Below, piece after piece: positions 47,016-56,968 of a stretch of 64,000 nucleotides of DNA. Under the pieces are notes generated by a model, which searched no databases, was not told the DNA's origin, and was given only the letters and a program-made list of their open reading frames with translations. Positions within the stretch are counted from its first letter, which is position 1. Each line of letters begins with the position of its first letter. Source of the DNA: Endozoicomonas sp965261315 (lineage in GTDB: Bacteria > Pseudomonadota > Gammaproteobacteria > Pseudomonadales > Endozoicomonadaceae); contig CBDHDM010000030.1 of NCBI GenBank assembly GCA_965261315.1, forward strand, positions 1-64,000, read 5' to 3'. Made by a program: the position numbers and the translations under genes.

Positions 47016-47335
47016 TGTCAGTCCTCTTGATTTGAGCTTTTTGTACCATGGAAATACGCAGGTGGCTACACCAGCTATTGGTGGGCCGGTAAACCGTACT
47101 GCTCGTTCATGGCTGTTATGTTCAGTCTGGGTATCTCTTTCGAGTTACCCGTTCCCCTGACTGGTTCAGATCGTCTGATCATTGAAGAAAAGACGTAGGG
47201 TTTGCCTGTCAGACTACGACGGCTACACGTAGTAATCTGCTTAAGGTGTGCGATAGTACTACATTTAAGGGTTGATTTCTTTGATTTTTGTCTATTGATT
47301 ATCGGTAACTACTTATGATATTGCGCGAAAGGTCG
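47016..47335. other. intergenic region upstream of the TAXI gene
   Basis: 320 bases lie between the TAXI binding-protein start and the ychJ stop, both on the minus strand. The binding-protein promoter should lie in the first 150 bases. No gene is supported: the plus-strand open frame from 47315 is antisense to ychJ. Confidence 0.4.
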
Positions 47336-47830
47336 TTAGCTGTTTTGGGCGCAGCACTTTTTATATTTTTTGCCGCTGCCACATGGGCAGGGATCGTTTC
47401 TGCCGACCGTATCCGTTTTGGTATGTGGGGTTCCCGGATATATAAAGTACCAGCGGTCTTCAATTTTCATAAAAGAGGAGCGCTCATGATGGACTTTTTC
47501 AAGGCTGGATAAAGACTCTTTAAACCAGGCTTTAAACTCAACAACACCTACCTGATCTGATGCTGTTCCTGCTTCTGTGTAAATCACTTCCAGTTTTTGC
47601 CAAAGCGTATTGCCAGACTGATCATAAAGCTTTTGCTGTTTAATTGCGTTTTGCTGCCCGGGGTGAGTAGTGGTAACCAGGTATCTGATATTCTGAAGTG
47701 TATAAGCTGTAAATCTGGAACGCATTAATGCCTCTGCCGTGGGTGCAGGGGTTCCATTAATCAATGGGCCGCAACACTCAGCGAATGGTTTTTCAGAGCC
47801 ACAGGGGCAGTGTGATGTATCAGCTTGCAT
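47336..47830 (-). CDS. ychJ: YchJ-family SEC-C motif protein
   Basis: A 164-residue protein with SEC-C zinc motifs at both ends (HCPCGSEKPFAECCGPLING at the start, DPCPCGSGKKYKKCC at the end) and the central NTF2-like YchJ domain (EALMRSRFTAYTLQNIRYLVTTTHPG, VVEFKAWFKES, HERSSFMKIEDRWYFIYP). The length and order are standard for YchJ. SEC-C motifs bind zinc and may contact ribosomes or SecB-type partners, but the function of YchJ is unknown. Confidence 0.93.
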   Translation of the reverse strand: MQADTSHCPCGSEKPFAECCGPLINGTPAPTAEALMRSRFTAYTLQNIRYLVTTTHPGQQNAIKQQKLYDQSGNTLWQKLEVIYTEAGTASDQVGVVEFKAWFKESLSSLEKVHHERSSFMKIEDRWYFIYPGTPHTKTDTVGRNDPCPCGSGKKYKKCCAQNS

Positions 47831-48034
47831 ATTTGTTACTCAAAAACACAGTTTTACAGAGGGCAAAGTAATTTTTTAAAATAGACCTCTAATTCTAACC
47901 TGATGTCCCAAGGCCTATAAAAATAACTTCTCTTTCTTGATCTGTATCAATTTACCAGAGGAGGAAATGTATTTACCCTCGCTAGGTAAATATACCTATT
48001 CATAAAGTAGTCAATGGATGTCAGTTAGAAATTA

Positions 48035-48666
48035 ATGGAAATCAGCGCGGATGAAATTGATGACCTGCTGTATTGGACACTTCAGCAAAGCTGGCCAGTA
48101 GAGCAGCATCTTGTGGCTTTTGCCTCTGGGCAAATTGGCTTTGTTAATAATGAAGGACACTGTGGTGTACGCTATCCTGGCTCGGATATCTGTTCCGGAT
48201 TATTGCCGGGGCAGGTGGCTGTTCATCATTGGCGTCAGGGTGAGTTCCTGGCAGTCAGTGAAGTTGCTTATCTAAATGCCATGACACAATTTCTGCAGTC
48301 TCGTCGCCGTGAGATCGTGGTGAAGGCGCTCTTGCTGATTCGCTACCCGCTCCGGAGTCTCGTCGCCGTGAGTGCCTGTTGCTGGATCTGTCTGGTGCTT
48401 CCAGTGTTTCTATGCTGGTATCGTGTCTGAAAAAGCAGCTGGGGTTGCTGCATGGAGGCACGGGCATGACAGCAATAAAACAGGCAATAATGGATGATCG
48501 CCTTTCCAATATGCCCAAATATCTGATGATAGAAGGCTTTGGCTTTATCGAAGGTTTTCTGCCGGCAACCTGCAGAGAACTTATGGATATTTTTTCCTGT
48601 TATCAGGATCTTTTTCCTGATCGCATTCTGACCCTTCGGGAGGGTAGTCCTTCTGGTGAAGGTTAA
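48035..48666 (+). pseudogene. hypothetical protein gene broken by a 59-base duplication-insertion
   Basis: Two overlapping frames (48035-48430 and 48379-48666) become one continuous 190-codon gene when 59 bases between two 17-base direct repeats are removed, since LQSRRRE then runs straight into CLLLDLSGASSVSMLVSC. 59 is not a multiple of three, so the reading frame is lost. Domain not recognised. The protein would be cytoplasmic, with a C-terminal half reading LMIEGFGFIEGFLPATCRELM. If the duplication is an assembly error, the gene is intact. Confidence 0.65.
48297..48372 (+). repeat. 17-base direct repeat flanking a 42-base GC-rich insert
   Basis: AGTCTCGTCGCCGTGAG occurs at 48297-48313 and 48356-48372. 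The 42 bases between are GC-rich compared with the surroundings. The arrangement breaks the hypothetical gene around it. Confidence 0.85.
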
Positions 48667-49002
48667 AGCCTTGTTGAACTCCAGTGGAACAGTTTTGTTA
48701 ATGGTGAGCAGGCTGTCTGAGAATAGGCTAATTTGCTGCAGCAGAAAATGGTCTGACAACACGCGTTTGCTCGTCAAATAGTGCTCTATTCTGCTCACGT
48801 AACCAAAATTTTATCCTCAATTTTTTGTCGTTCTCACTACGGAAGATACTCTCGGTCAGCCTCCTAGTGACATCTACCGCTGTGAAGTGTGAACAAATTC
48901 GATACAATCCAATCATAATATCTAATGAAGAGTTGATAGCTTGCATAATGAGTTTGCAGGCTAACTCTTTTAGTTAAAGCCTCCTCCAGAGCGATTGGCA
49001 TT
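48667..49002. other. intergenic region upstream of dinG
   Basis: 336 bases without a supported gene; the minus-strand open frames here show no family features. No match to the LexA box (CTGT-N8-ACAG) is evident, so SOS control of dinG is not indicated. Confidence 0.35.
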
Positions 49003-51186
49003 GTGCTTGATGAACCCCAGAAAAGAGCAATCCAGAAGGCTTACAGTGCTTTTCTGGAAAGTAAAAAGCTAAAGGCCCGGCCAGGGCAGAAGCAGATGAT
49101 CGCTGAGATTGCCCGGGCGCTTGGTGATATCAAGATCGACAGCGAAGGTCGCAGGATTTCAGACCCCTCCGTTACTGTTATTGAAGCAGGGACGGGTACC
49201 GGTAAAACTGTTGGGTATGTGTTGCCTGCGGTTGTTATGGCGCAAGCTGCTAAAAAACGTCTGGTCATTGCCACGGCCACCGTGACCCTTCAGGAGCAGG
49301 TGATCAATAAAGACCTGCCGGATATCATTCTGAAAACCGGGTTAAAGTTCTCTTACACGCTGGCAAAGGGGCGTGGGCGATACGCTTGTCTGAGTAAACT
49401 GGATCGGCTGCTGCAGGAAGAAGAAGCCACGGCTTCCCTGATGGATATGTTTGCCTACGATGGTTTTACCCTGGAAAATGATCAATCGTCCCTGGCCTTG
49501 TTCCAGAGCATGTTGGAGGCGTTTGCTGCTTCAAAATGGGAAGGTGACAGAGACAGTTGGCCTGATGCTTTGGAAGATCAGCAGTGGCGCACCATTACCA
49601 CCGATCATGCTCAGTGCAGCGGCCGCCGATGCGGTTATTATCGACAATGTCCATTCTATAAGGCTCGGGGAGACCTTGAACACGCGGATGTGGTAGTGGC
49701 CAACCATGATCTTGTGCTGGCAGATCTTGCCCTGGGTGGCGGTGCCATTCTTCCTGAACCGAAAGATGCTATCTATGTATTTGACGAAGGGCACCACCTG
49801 CCTGACAAGGCCATTGATCACTTTACCTGCCAATCACGGGTAAAGGGAACGGCCAGTTGGCTTGAGAAAGCTGGCCGCCATCTTCAGAAAATTCTGAGTC
49901 AGCAGGCACTGCCGGGTGAACTGGGTGAACTTCTGGAGCGGATTCAGCCAGAGTTTGATTCGCTGGTTAATGCCCTTGGCCACACCCGGGAGATGCTGCA
50001 TAGCATTGCCCGGTTTGAGCCAAAAACACAGTTTACGACTCAGGGGGAAAATCAGGTTGCTTATTACCGCTTTCCGGAAGGGGTCGTTCCTGAACCATTA
50101 CGGCAACAAGCGGAAAGACTGAAAGCCGGTTTCAGCAAGTGCAGCGGACTGCTGGAAAAAGTGGCAAAAGCCCTGGGCGATGCAATGGATGGGGATGTTC
50201 CTGGCATTGATCGCTGGCAGGCTGAGCAACTGTATCCTGAAATTGGTGGTATGCAGTCCCGCATGGAAAGCCATTTTCAACTCTGGCTCACCTATACCAT
50301 GAAAGATCCGAAAGGAGAGCCGCCCTCTGCTCGCTGGGTGAAATGGAGTGAAGGCGCTTTTGGTGAAGAGCTGGAAGTGTTCAGCAGTCCGATTATGTCG
50401 TCCATGACTTTGTGGCAGACACTTTGGAATCCAGCCCATGCAACCATTGTCACTTCAGCAACATTGGCGGCGCTGGGCAGTTTTGGTCGTTTCCGGATGC
50501 GCTCCGGAGTGCCTGCTGAATCCCGTTGTATCGTGGTACCGAGCCCTTTTCTTCATAATGAGGCGGCCTCCCTGGTGATTCCTGCCATGGCATCAGACCC
50601 ACGGAATGCAGAAGAACATACCGGCGAGATTATTGAACTTCTGCCGGATTTGCTCTCGGGAGATGACCGCCCGAAAGGGATGCTGGTGCTGTTTTCTTCC
50701 CGTCGGCAGATGAAAGATGTGCATTTTGGCCTGGATAAGGAATGGCAGGAAAAAATACTGCTGCAAGACGATTACTCCCGGCAGGCATTGCTGAAAAAAC
50801 ATCGTCAGCAGATTGATGATGGGAAAGTGAGCATTCTGTTTGGTCTGGCCAGCCTTGCGGAAGGTATTGATTTGCCGGGTCACTACTGTGAACACGTAAT
50901 CATCGCCAAGATTCCTTTTGCAGTACCGGATGATCCGGTGGAGGCGGCTCTGTCTGAATGGCTGGAAGCCCAGGGGCGCAATCCGTTTATGGAAATAACT
51001 GTGCCGGATGCCGCTATTCGCCTGATTCAGGCCAGTGGTCGTTTGTTGCGAACAGAACAGGATCGTGGACGAATTACTATTATGGATCGGCGACTGGTCA
51101 CTGCTCGTTATGGACAGATGATTATGAACTCGCTGCCGCCTTTTAACCGGATTATTGAACCGGCTTCGGCAGTGATGGTGCGATAG
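49003..51186 (+). CDS. dinG: ATP-dependent DNA helicase DinG
   Basis: A 727-residue XPD-like superfamily 2 helicase that unwinds 5'-3' and resolves D-loops, R-loops and collisions. Motif I is VIEAGTGTGKTVGYVLPAVV, and the Walker B-like box is FDEGHHLPD. The four iron-sulfur cysteines are seen in YACLSKL and CSGRRCGYYRQCPF. Motifs V and VI appear as GLASLAEGIDLPG and IRLIQASGRLLRTEQDRG. Length is normal. Start GTG at 49003 is the only in-frame start near the conserved N terminus. Confidence 0.95.
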   Translation: MLDEPQKRAIQKAYSAFLESKKLKARPGQKQMIAEIARALGDIKIDSEGRRISDPSVTVIEAGTGTGKTVGYVLPAVVMAQAAKKRLVIATATVTLQEQVINKDLPDIILKTGLKFSYTLAKGRGRYACLSKLDRLLQEEEATASLMDMFAYDGFTLENDQSSLALFQSMLEAFAASKWEGDRDSWPDALEDQQWRTITTDHAQCSGRRCGYYRQCPFYKARGDLEHADVVVANHDLVLADLALGGGAILPEPKDAIYVFDEGHHLPDKAIDHFTCQSRVKGTASWLEKAGRHLQKILSQQALPGELGELLERIQPEFDSLVNALGHTREMLHSIARFEPKTQFTTQGENQVAYYRFPEGVVPEPLRQQAERLKAGFSKCSGLLEKVAKALGDAMDGDVPGIDRWQAEQLYPEIGGMQSRMESHFQLWLTYTMKDPKGEPPSARWVKWSEGAFGEELEVFSSPIMSSMTLWQTLWNPAHATIVTSATLAALGSFGRFRMRSGVPAESRCIVVPSPFLHNEAASLVIPAMASDPRNAEEHTGEIIELLPDLLSGDDRPKGMLVLFSSRRQMKDVHFGLDKEWQEKILLQDDYSRQALLKKHRQQIDDGKVSILFGLASLAEGIDLPGHYCEHVIIAKIPFAVPDDPVEAALSEWLEAQGRNPFMEITVPDAAIRLIQASGRLLRTEQDRGRITIMDRRLVTARYGQMIMNSLPPFNRIIEPASAVMVR

Positions 51187-51210
51187 AAATTCAAAAAAAG
51201 GGTAAGATTA

Positions 51211-51660
51211 ATGGCAGTATTAAATCACTCATTTGACCAGTTGGATGTCCATGTGCTCTATCAGCTGCTGAAGCTGCGAGTAGATGTCTTTGTGGTTGAA
51301 CAGGTGTGTCCTTACCCTGAACTGGATAATAAAGATACTCTGCCGTCTACCCGCCATCTTTATCTGCAGGTGGAGAGCAAATTGGCTGCTTATGTCCGTT
51401 GTCTCGCCCCGGGTGTATCTTTCGAGCAGGGTTCGGCGATTGGCCGTGTCGCTGTCGGTTCAGACAGTCGGGGCCATGGGTATGCCAGGGTAATTATGAA
51501 GGAGGCTATTGCAACCTGTCGCCAGCAGTGGCCAGATAAACCGGTGTTGGTATCGGCTCAGGTTTATCTGGTGAACTTTTATCAGAGCCTGGGTTTTCAA
51601 AGAACGGGAGAGCCTTATGATGAAGACGGCATTCCCCATCAGGATATGATCCTGCAGTAA
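51211..51660 (+). CDS. elaA: ElaA-like GNAT acetyltransferase
   Basis: A 149-residue GNAT-family protein of the ElaA type: YQLLKLRVDVFVVEQVCPYPELDNKD near the N terminus, the acetyl-CoA loop IGRVAVGSDSRGHGYARVIMKEA, and the C-terminal SAQVYLVNFYQSLGFQRTGEPYDEDGIPHQDM. It begins 24 bases after dinG on the same strand. The substrate of ElaA is not established. Confidence 0.93.
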   Translation: MAVLNHSFDQLDVHVLYQLLKLRVDVFVVEQVCPYPELDNKDTLPSTRHLYLQVESKLAAYVRCLAPGVSFEQGSAIGRVAVGSDSRGHGYARVIMKEAIATCRQQWPDKPVLVSAQVYLVNFYQSLGFQRTGEPYDEDGIPHQDMILQ

Positions 51661-51695
51661 TATTTGCTCCGAAAGTGTAGAACCAGCCTGGTTGC

Positions 51696-53821
51696 ATGAT
51701 ATTTACGGTAGTGCATCGTGAATCCGGATCAAGAACTACCTATTGTGAAGAGTTAGTGACAGTGGGGATGATTGTTCATGACCCCAAACGTGAATTGGAA
51801 AATATTGATGATCGAATCGAAGTGATTTTTTTCTCTGGTGATTTTTACGCAGTCAAGGTTCCAAGGTATCAACCATTCACTGAAATTATTCTGAAGCTTG
51901 CTAAAAGTCATGTTCGTATTGATGAAGCTTGTCTGCTACCAAAGGATATACAAATAGCATACCCGGAATTATTGGCTTCAGGTTTTCAGGGTATGAGTTA
52001 TGACAGGCAGACAAACCTTTTAATGGACTTACGGCGCCACTCTGAAAATGACATTCGAAGAGCGGTGTTTGCGCTTCGTAAAACCTATGTCAGTCTGGCA
52101 TACGCCAGTAAATTACCCAATGGCAAATCGCTCGCTGAATTGATTTCAGGGATAGATGAAAAATCAGTTGTCACTAAAGAGGTGGACTATCACCTGCCTG
52201 AGTCGAAGTTGCTTCTGAATGATGGTGTTATCAGTCACCGAGACGGGGATATTGATTATCTGATTATTGGCAGTGGGCCTGCAGGCTCTCTTATAGCCTC
52301 AGAATTAGCAAGGTTAGGGGCAGCTTAACATTGTTGTCGTAGAGGGGCTGGGTCTTTTGTAAAGCCTGGTAGCAGGGATACTACGTTCACCCCGGAACTG
52401 ATTGAATCGGGAAACCTGAGAACCACCCATGATGGTGGCATTGTTGTGCGTAATGGTCGTTCCGTCGGGGGGGGGGGGGGGGGGGGAACAGCGGTTAATG
52501 TAGACCTGGCCTTTTCTCCAAGGTTGCCAGCGATAGAAAGAAGGTTGCACCAATGGATGGAGAATGGCTGGGTCAGAGAAGATCTGTTTAATGGTGCTCG
52601 GGTGGAAGCAACTTATGAGTGGGTAATGCAGAGGCTTGGTACTCGAAAGCCTGCTTCAAAGGAAGTTAATCAGAATAACAGGGTTCTTCAAGACGGAGCG
52701 CTGGAAGAGGGATTGACTCCGGCGCGTTATCATCTCAATGCTCAAGCCCCTGCTGGTGGTCAAGATGAGATTCTGAAAATATCGGCAGTGGATGCTTTTT
52801 TAAACCCGGCATTGCAGGGGGCTATCAGAACAGAGTCTCTATTATTCCCTCTGCCCGTGTTGCAAAAGTGTTAATGGATGACTGTGTTCACACTGCACAG
52901 GGAGTAGAAATAGAATTCCAACAGGAATGGGATGCCAATCATGTAGTAAAGGACCCGAATAAAATTTTGTGCAGAAGCTGGAGAAGTGGCAACCATTCGG
53001 GCCAGAAATGTGATTTTATCGGCCGGTAGCCTGGGTTCGGCAGAGATTATGCTGCGAAGTTTTCCAGAGCATACACGGGTTGGTAAAGGTATTGTGCTTC
53101 ACCCCTCAATGGGTATACCGGCTTATTTCCCATTTCCGGTAAATAATCAGGAGGGCATTTCTGCTTCTGTCTATGTACCTTCAAAGAATAGTGAAGAGGG
53201 TTATTTTTTTGAAGCCATGGCGGCTGATGCAGCCTTTGGTGCGCTGTTACACCCGGGCAGCGGCAGGCAGATTCTCAGTATGGTTGAAAATTTTACCAAT
53301 TATAGTGGTTTCGGTGTGATGCTGGTGGATGAGCCTGAAGAGATGAACCGTATTTTTATCAATCCAACAAACGGATAAGGTTGATGTTGCTTATACACTA
53401 AGTGATGGCTCTGTTAAACGATTAAAAGAAGGGCTTAAAACAGGACTTAGAATTGCGTTCGTTTAAGGCATCTGCTGAAAGGGTAGATCTGCTTTCCAGT
53501 GAGCCGTTGTTGTCTAATGAGGCGGTCTATTTTCCTCTCTCGGGTATCAATCAGGTCGAAGATGCTGTAAATCACATGAGGTTCATACCGAATCAGAACT
53601 TTCTTTCATCTGCTCATCTGCAGGGCAGTAATAAAATGGGGGGTAATGCTCAAACGTCAGTAGTATCAAAAAACTTCAGGGTCTGGAATCAGAAGTCAGG
53701 GCAGGAAATTACAAATCTATATATCGTTGATGGCAGTGTGTTTCCAACATCCTGTGGGGCGACTCCGATGCAGACTATATATACCATGGGCGAAATTGTT
53801 TGTGGATGGCCTTCTCTATAA
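51696..53821 (+). pseudogene. GMC oxidoreductase, frameshifted at several points
   Basis: Four frames together encode one glucose-methanol-choline flavoprotein. Residues 1-190 of the first frame are a leader of unknown type, ending in the FAD-binding DYLIIGSGPAGSLIASELARLGA. A shift near 52325, a G20 run (52467-52486) inside GRSVGGGxxVNVDLAFSP, and shifts near 52874-52990 and 53378-53455 break it. The middle holds NVILSAGSLGSAEIMLRS and the end SSAHLQGSNKMGGNAQ and YIVDGSVFPTSCGATPMQTIYTM. The usual Asn of the catalytic His-Asn pair (GANPMQT) is Thr. Either decayed or badly sequenced around homopolymers. Confidence 0.8.
52467..52486 (+). repeat. poly-G tract, 20 bases
   Basis: Twenty consecutive G lie in the GMC oxidoreductase gene where relatives encode a short glycine run (GRTVGGGS). 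A length change of one base shifts the frame. It may be a phase-variable tract or a miscalled homopolymer. Confidence 0.9.
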
Positions 53822-53938
53822 CTCATTATGTCTGATTTTATAGAGAAGGTTTTAACTAAGACACTCTCTGTGTGAACACCCTGTTTTTAATATTGAATGT
53901 TTTATTTATAAAATGGTGTTATTCCAGTACCTGGTGAT

Positions 53939-54574
53939 TTAATTACCTTTTAACAGTTTTTGTAATTCATGTTCAGCTTTAAGGTTTTGTACTTTCTCAA
54001 TTTGATTTATTTGACTCTCCATCGATTTGATCATATTGCTGAGGCTATTGAGAGTATTGGTTGCCGATCTATGTTGAGCTACCGCCTGTGAGAGTTTTTG
54101 TTTGTATCTGTCGAATTTTGGCGACTTCAATGCTTCTTGATGGCTGATACCTGCTTTCTTGGAGGCGTTTGAAAACTGTTCTCCGGCTGTTTTCTTTTTC
54201 TCTGAGGCTTCTTGTACTTTTAAACTCTGATTGCTCCATTGTGTCTGTAGTTGTAGTAGGCTCAGGCGTAATTGATTCAGGTGTTTATCTGTTGAATCTG
54301 ATCCTGTTTTCAAGTGTGTTGCTGGCGGTCTTGTAGACGGTAGCGGAGTGGATGCAGGGATATGGCTGGTTTTACGTGTGGTTAGAATCGTTTCTTTTGT
54401 ATAAGAACTTGAATTCTTAGCAGAATTAACATGAGTTTTCGCTTCAGCTTCTGAAATGTTGCCAAAGCGGGTATGATTTGTCCCTCGCCCTTTTTTTATT
54501 GCCTGGGATATCTTTGAGGCTTGTTGTTGTACCCAGTTCAGTGCAGACCCAATACCACCCGTTCCCTTGGCCAT
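53939..54574 (-). CDS. coiled-coil protein of unknown function
   Basis: A 211-residue, strongly polar and basic protein. The N-terminal 90 residues are rich in Ser, Thr and Pro (SHIPASTPLPSTRPPATHLKTG), and the rest forms long helices with heptads (LNQLRLSLLQLQTQWSNQSLKVQEASEKKK; LSNMIKSMESQINQIEKVQNLKAEHELQKLLKG). There is no signal peptide. It belongs to no family that I recognise. The layout, a disordered N terminus and C-terminal coils, is common among secreted effectors but is not specific to them. Confidence 0.6.
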   Translation of the reverse strand: MAKGTGGIGSALNWVQQQASKISQAIKKGRGTNHTRFGNISEAEAKTHVNSAKNSSSYTKETILTTRKTSHIPASTPLPSTRPPATHLKTGSDSTDKHLNQLRLSLLQLQTQWSNQSLKVQEASEKKKTAGEQFSNASKKAGISHQEALKSPKFDRYKQKLSQAVAQHRSATNTLNSLSNMIKSMESQINQIEKVQNLKAEHELQKLLKGN

Positions 54575-55062
54575 ACGCAGTTTCCCTACCAGCTGTCAAA
54601 AAACATGCATTATTTTAGTTTAGACTGATTTTCATAGCAGAAAAGAGAGGAGGGGGGGGGAGGTTTTAAGGGGGGAAGTGCATCTGCGGACTGGCACCAT
54701 TGAATCTACTTCAGAACATGTTCCTAAAGTCTGTCGATTTCCCTGCTTCGTTCCACTGGCCGGGTGTAACCGGTTGATATATCGGTTAATCTTATTTTTT
54801 ATATAATCAGAGGGCTACTTGATGTGTCATTTTTAAGTCTCTGCATTATTGAGTGCTGAGTGTTTTAAAATACGGTAACGCCAATCCTGTGTGGATACTA
54901 TGTAATACCAATTGAACATTCTAGCTCCGCTATTGCGCTGGCAATATGAACCATCAGTCCAGTGTTGGAGCTCCCGCAAGGTTATTTCTAATGATTCAGC
55001 AGGAAATGATGCACCAAGTGCATTGAGGTTGGTACTGGCCCAATAAGGGCCAGCGTAATTTA
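54575..55062. other. intergenic region between the coiled-coil gene and glk
   Basis: It holds two G-rich runs (G9 at 54652-54660 and a G6 run near 54670). A CTGGCCC/GGGCCAG hairpin at 55035-55053 lies just past the glk stop and could terminate it. A 77-codon minus-strand frame (54833-55066) begins at a GTG overlapping the glk stop, but it runs through the hairpin and has no recognisable features, so it is not called. Confidence 0.45.
55035..55053 (-). terminator. glk: hairpin downstream of glk
   Basis: CTGGCCC (55035-55041) pairs with GGGCCAG (55047-55053) around a five-base loop, ten bases after the glk stop. No U run follows, so the stem alone suggests it. Confidence 0.45.
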
Positions 55063-56037
55063 TCACTGAATCAGTGGGTTGCCCAATGCTTCACAGGCGC
55101 CAGTCAGTCCAGGGTTATCGTGAACAATCAGGCTGGTGGGAATGGCCGCCAGATAGTTCATCATCTTGTCGTTCACTTCGAAAGATTTTCTGAAATCCGA
55201 TTGAGCAAAAAACTCAGGGAAGCGGGGAATAATGCCGCCAGCGATATAAACTCCGCCCTGTGCGCCTGTCGTTAGTGCAGCATTACTGGCCGCTCTGCCA
55301 AGCAGTTCGCAGAAGTGTAGCAGTGCTTCTTTGCAGGTTGCCTCTCCATTCAGGGCCCGCGCAGTAATTTCATGATTCTTAAGTTGCTGTGTTTGACCGG
55401 CCAGCGTGCTGTGGGCCTCAAACAGTAGCTCAATACCCGAGCCACACAGTACCGACTCCCAGGAAACATAGCCCAGCTTTTGCTGCAGAATGGCAAGGAT
55501 TTCATTATCCAGTGTGGATACAGGAGAGAATGCAGCGTGTCCGCCTTCTCCAGGTAGAGGCAGCCAGTGATCACCCACCTTTTTCAGTGCAGCTACACCA
55601 AGGCCGGTTCCCGGACCAATAATCAGTTTGGTGGCACCTTCAATTGCCTCTCCATTGCCAGCCTTGATCAGGGCATTTTGGGGTAGAGCCGGCAGAGCCA
55701 GGGCTTGGGCAGTGAAATCGTTAATCACCTTAAATGAGCGAAGCTTCAGCCGGCCTTTCATCTCAATCTTATTAAAAGCCCAGTGGTTATTTGTCATCTT
55801 TATTTGCTGGCCACTGACTGGGCAGGCAAATGCCATGCAGGCATGATCTACTTCATTCTGCTGAAGTTCCAGGTAATGGCTGACTGCATGATCAAGATTC
55901 TCAAAGTCATTACAGGCCAGCACTTCCACCGAATCCGCTTGAAGCTGTCCATTCAGTGCGAGGGCAAATCTTGCGTTTGTGCCACCGATATCTGCTACCA
56001 GTGCCATTGAGTCATTCAATAAGGTGTCGCGTGACAT
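55063..56037 (-). CDS. glk: glucokinase
   Basis: Phosphorylates glucose to glucose 6-phosphate with ATP. The 324 residues show the Glk-type phosphate loop ALVADIGGTNARFALA, the sugar site AFNKIEMKGRLKLRSFKVINDFTAQALALP with catalytic Asp, GPGTGLGVAAL, PGEGGHAAFSP, the Glk-specific WESVLCGSGIELLF, and YIAGGIIPRFPEF. Single gene on this strand. It differs from ROK-type kinases and belongs to the Glk (PF02685) group. Confidence 0.95.
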   Translation of the reverse strand: MSRDTLLNDSMALVADIGGTNARFALALNGQLQADSVEVLACNDFENLDHAVSHYLELQQNEVDHACMAFACPVSGQQIKMTNNHWAFNKIEMKGRLKLRSFKVINDFTAQALALPALPQNALIKAGNGEAIEGATKLIIGPGTGLGVAALKKVGDHWLPLPGEGGHAAFSPVSTLDNEILAILQQKLGYVSWESVLCGSGIELLFEAHSTLAGQTQQLKNHEITARALNGEATCKEALLHFCELLGRAASNAALTTGAQGGVYIAGGIIPRFPEFFAQSDFRKSFEVNDKMMNYLAAIPTSLIVHDNPGLTGACEALGNPLIQ

Positions 56038-56335
56038 AATGCAGAGTGCTCAATTTGTTAAGTATCCAGGCTTGAAGTCATGCTGCTCTACTGTTGGCAG
56101 TGTATACAGCTTGGCTTTTTACGTCTGGCTACTGGTGAGGGTAAAGGAATGCGCTGGATTTTACCCTACTGCAGAGTAAAGGCGTAGTTTGAAGGCATGA
56201 CACGAGTCAATGCAGTAGTCAGCAAAGTATGAGGCAGGCGGGCTGTGATCTACCGTGGTTAGATGCCGCTGGCGGCTCGGCTTTGATGGGCGTCAGTTAA
56301 TTGTATCGTTGAAGGTTCAGTCAAAAACGCCACTG

Positions 56336-56593
56336 TCAGTTTCTCAGGTAATTTTTTATATCATCTTCCAGAGTAACGGAGAGTTGGTAGTGTATATAAT
56401 TATCTTCTTCACTTGCACCGGCTTCGTTTTCTTCGTCGATATCCTCTTCTTCAACAGCTTCCATATGTTCAGAAGCTACAGAACAGAGACTGTCTTCACT
56501 AAGGGAGAAAGCCAATGTGTGAATGCTTGGAAAAAGCAAAAAGATCAGAAGCAGTGCTGATAAAAATCGATATGGGGTTGGTGTCCACTTCAT
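56336..56593 (-). CDS. small exported acidic protein
   Basis: An 85-residue protein when started at MKWTPTPY. It has a strong signal peptide (RFLSALLLIFLLFPSIHTLAFS, about 9-30) and an acidic mature part of 55 residues (EAVEEEDIDEENEAGASEEDN). Single Cys in the mature part. Not recognised. The signal peptide and acidic composition argue that it is real, but it is short and stands alone. Confidence 0.5.
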   Translation of the reverse strand: MKWTPTPYRFLSALLLIFLLFPSIHTLAFSLSEDSLCSVASEHMEAVEEEDIDEENEAGASEEDNYIHYQLSVTLEDDIKNYLRN

Positions 56594-56629
56594 AACACAC
56601 CTCTTGTTATTTATTTTGGTTTTAGTCAT

Positions 56630-56968
56630 CAGAATTTTTTATATGTAACTGTGATTTCGACATTTATAGCACTTCTTGGTTCCCCGCTTGGTTTGTGGCT
56701 TCCAATGAATAAAAATGTATATAAGAGGTCTGGCCTGCCGAGCAATTCCAACCAACAGGCTATTGTTGTAGAATCATTCAGTTGTATTACAGGTTTTGGT
56801 AATGGCCTTGCAGAGGTCTGCCTGCCATGTTTTATGAACAGCTACATGCTGTCATTCTCCGTTCCCATAGTTTTCTGAAGAGCAAATACACGTTGTCTCT
56901 TGATGGAGCTATGCAGTATATGAGTGTTGGTGCCGGGTGCACCTGACAAGAGCGAGTGATATAGGGCA
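56630..56968. other. intergenic region upstream of prfB
   Basis: 339 bases without a supported gene. Open frames on either strand here are short and featureless. The prfB promoter should lie in the right-hand part; ATAGGGCA just before ATG 56969 is a weak ribosome site. Confidence 0.35.

Noticed and set aside
48667..49002. SOS (LexA) control of dinG
   Set aside because: No CTGT-N8-ACAG type palindrome is visible in the upstream gap.
54833..55066. 77-codon frame whose GTG overlaps the glk stop
   Set aside because: It runs through the hairpin following glk, has no recognisable motif and starts with a GTG lacking its own ribosome site.
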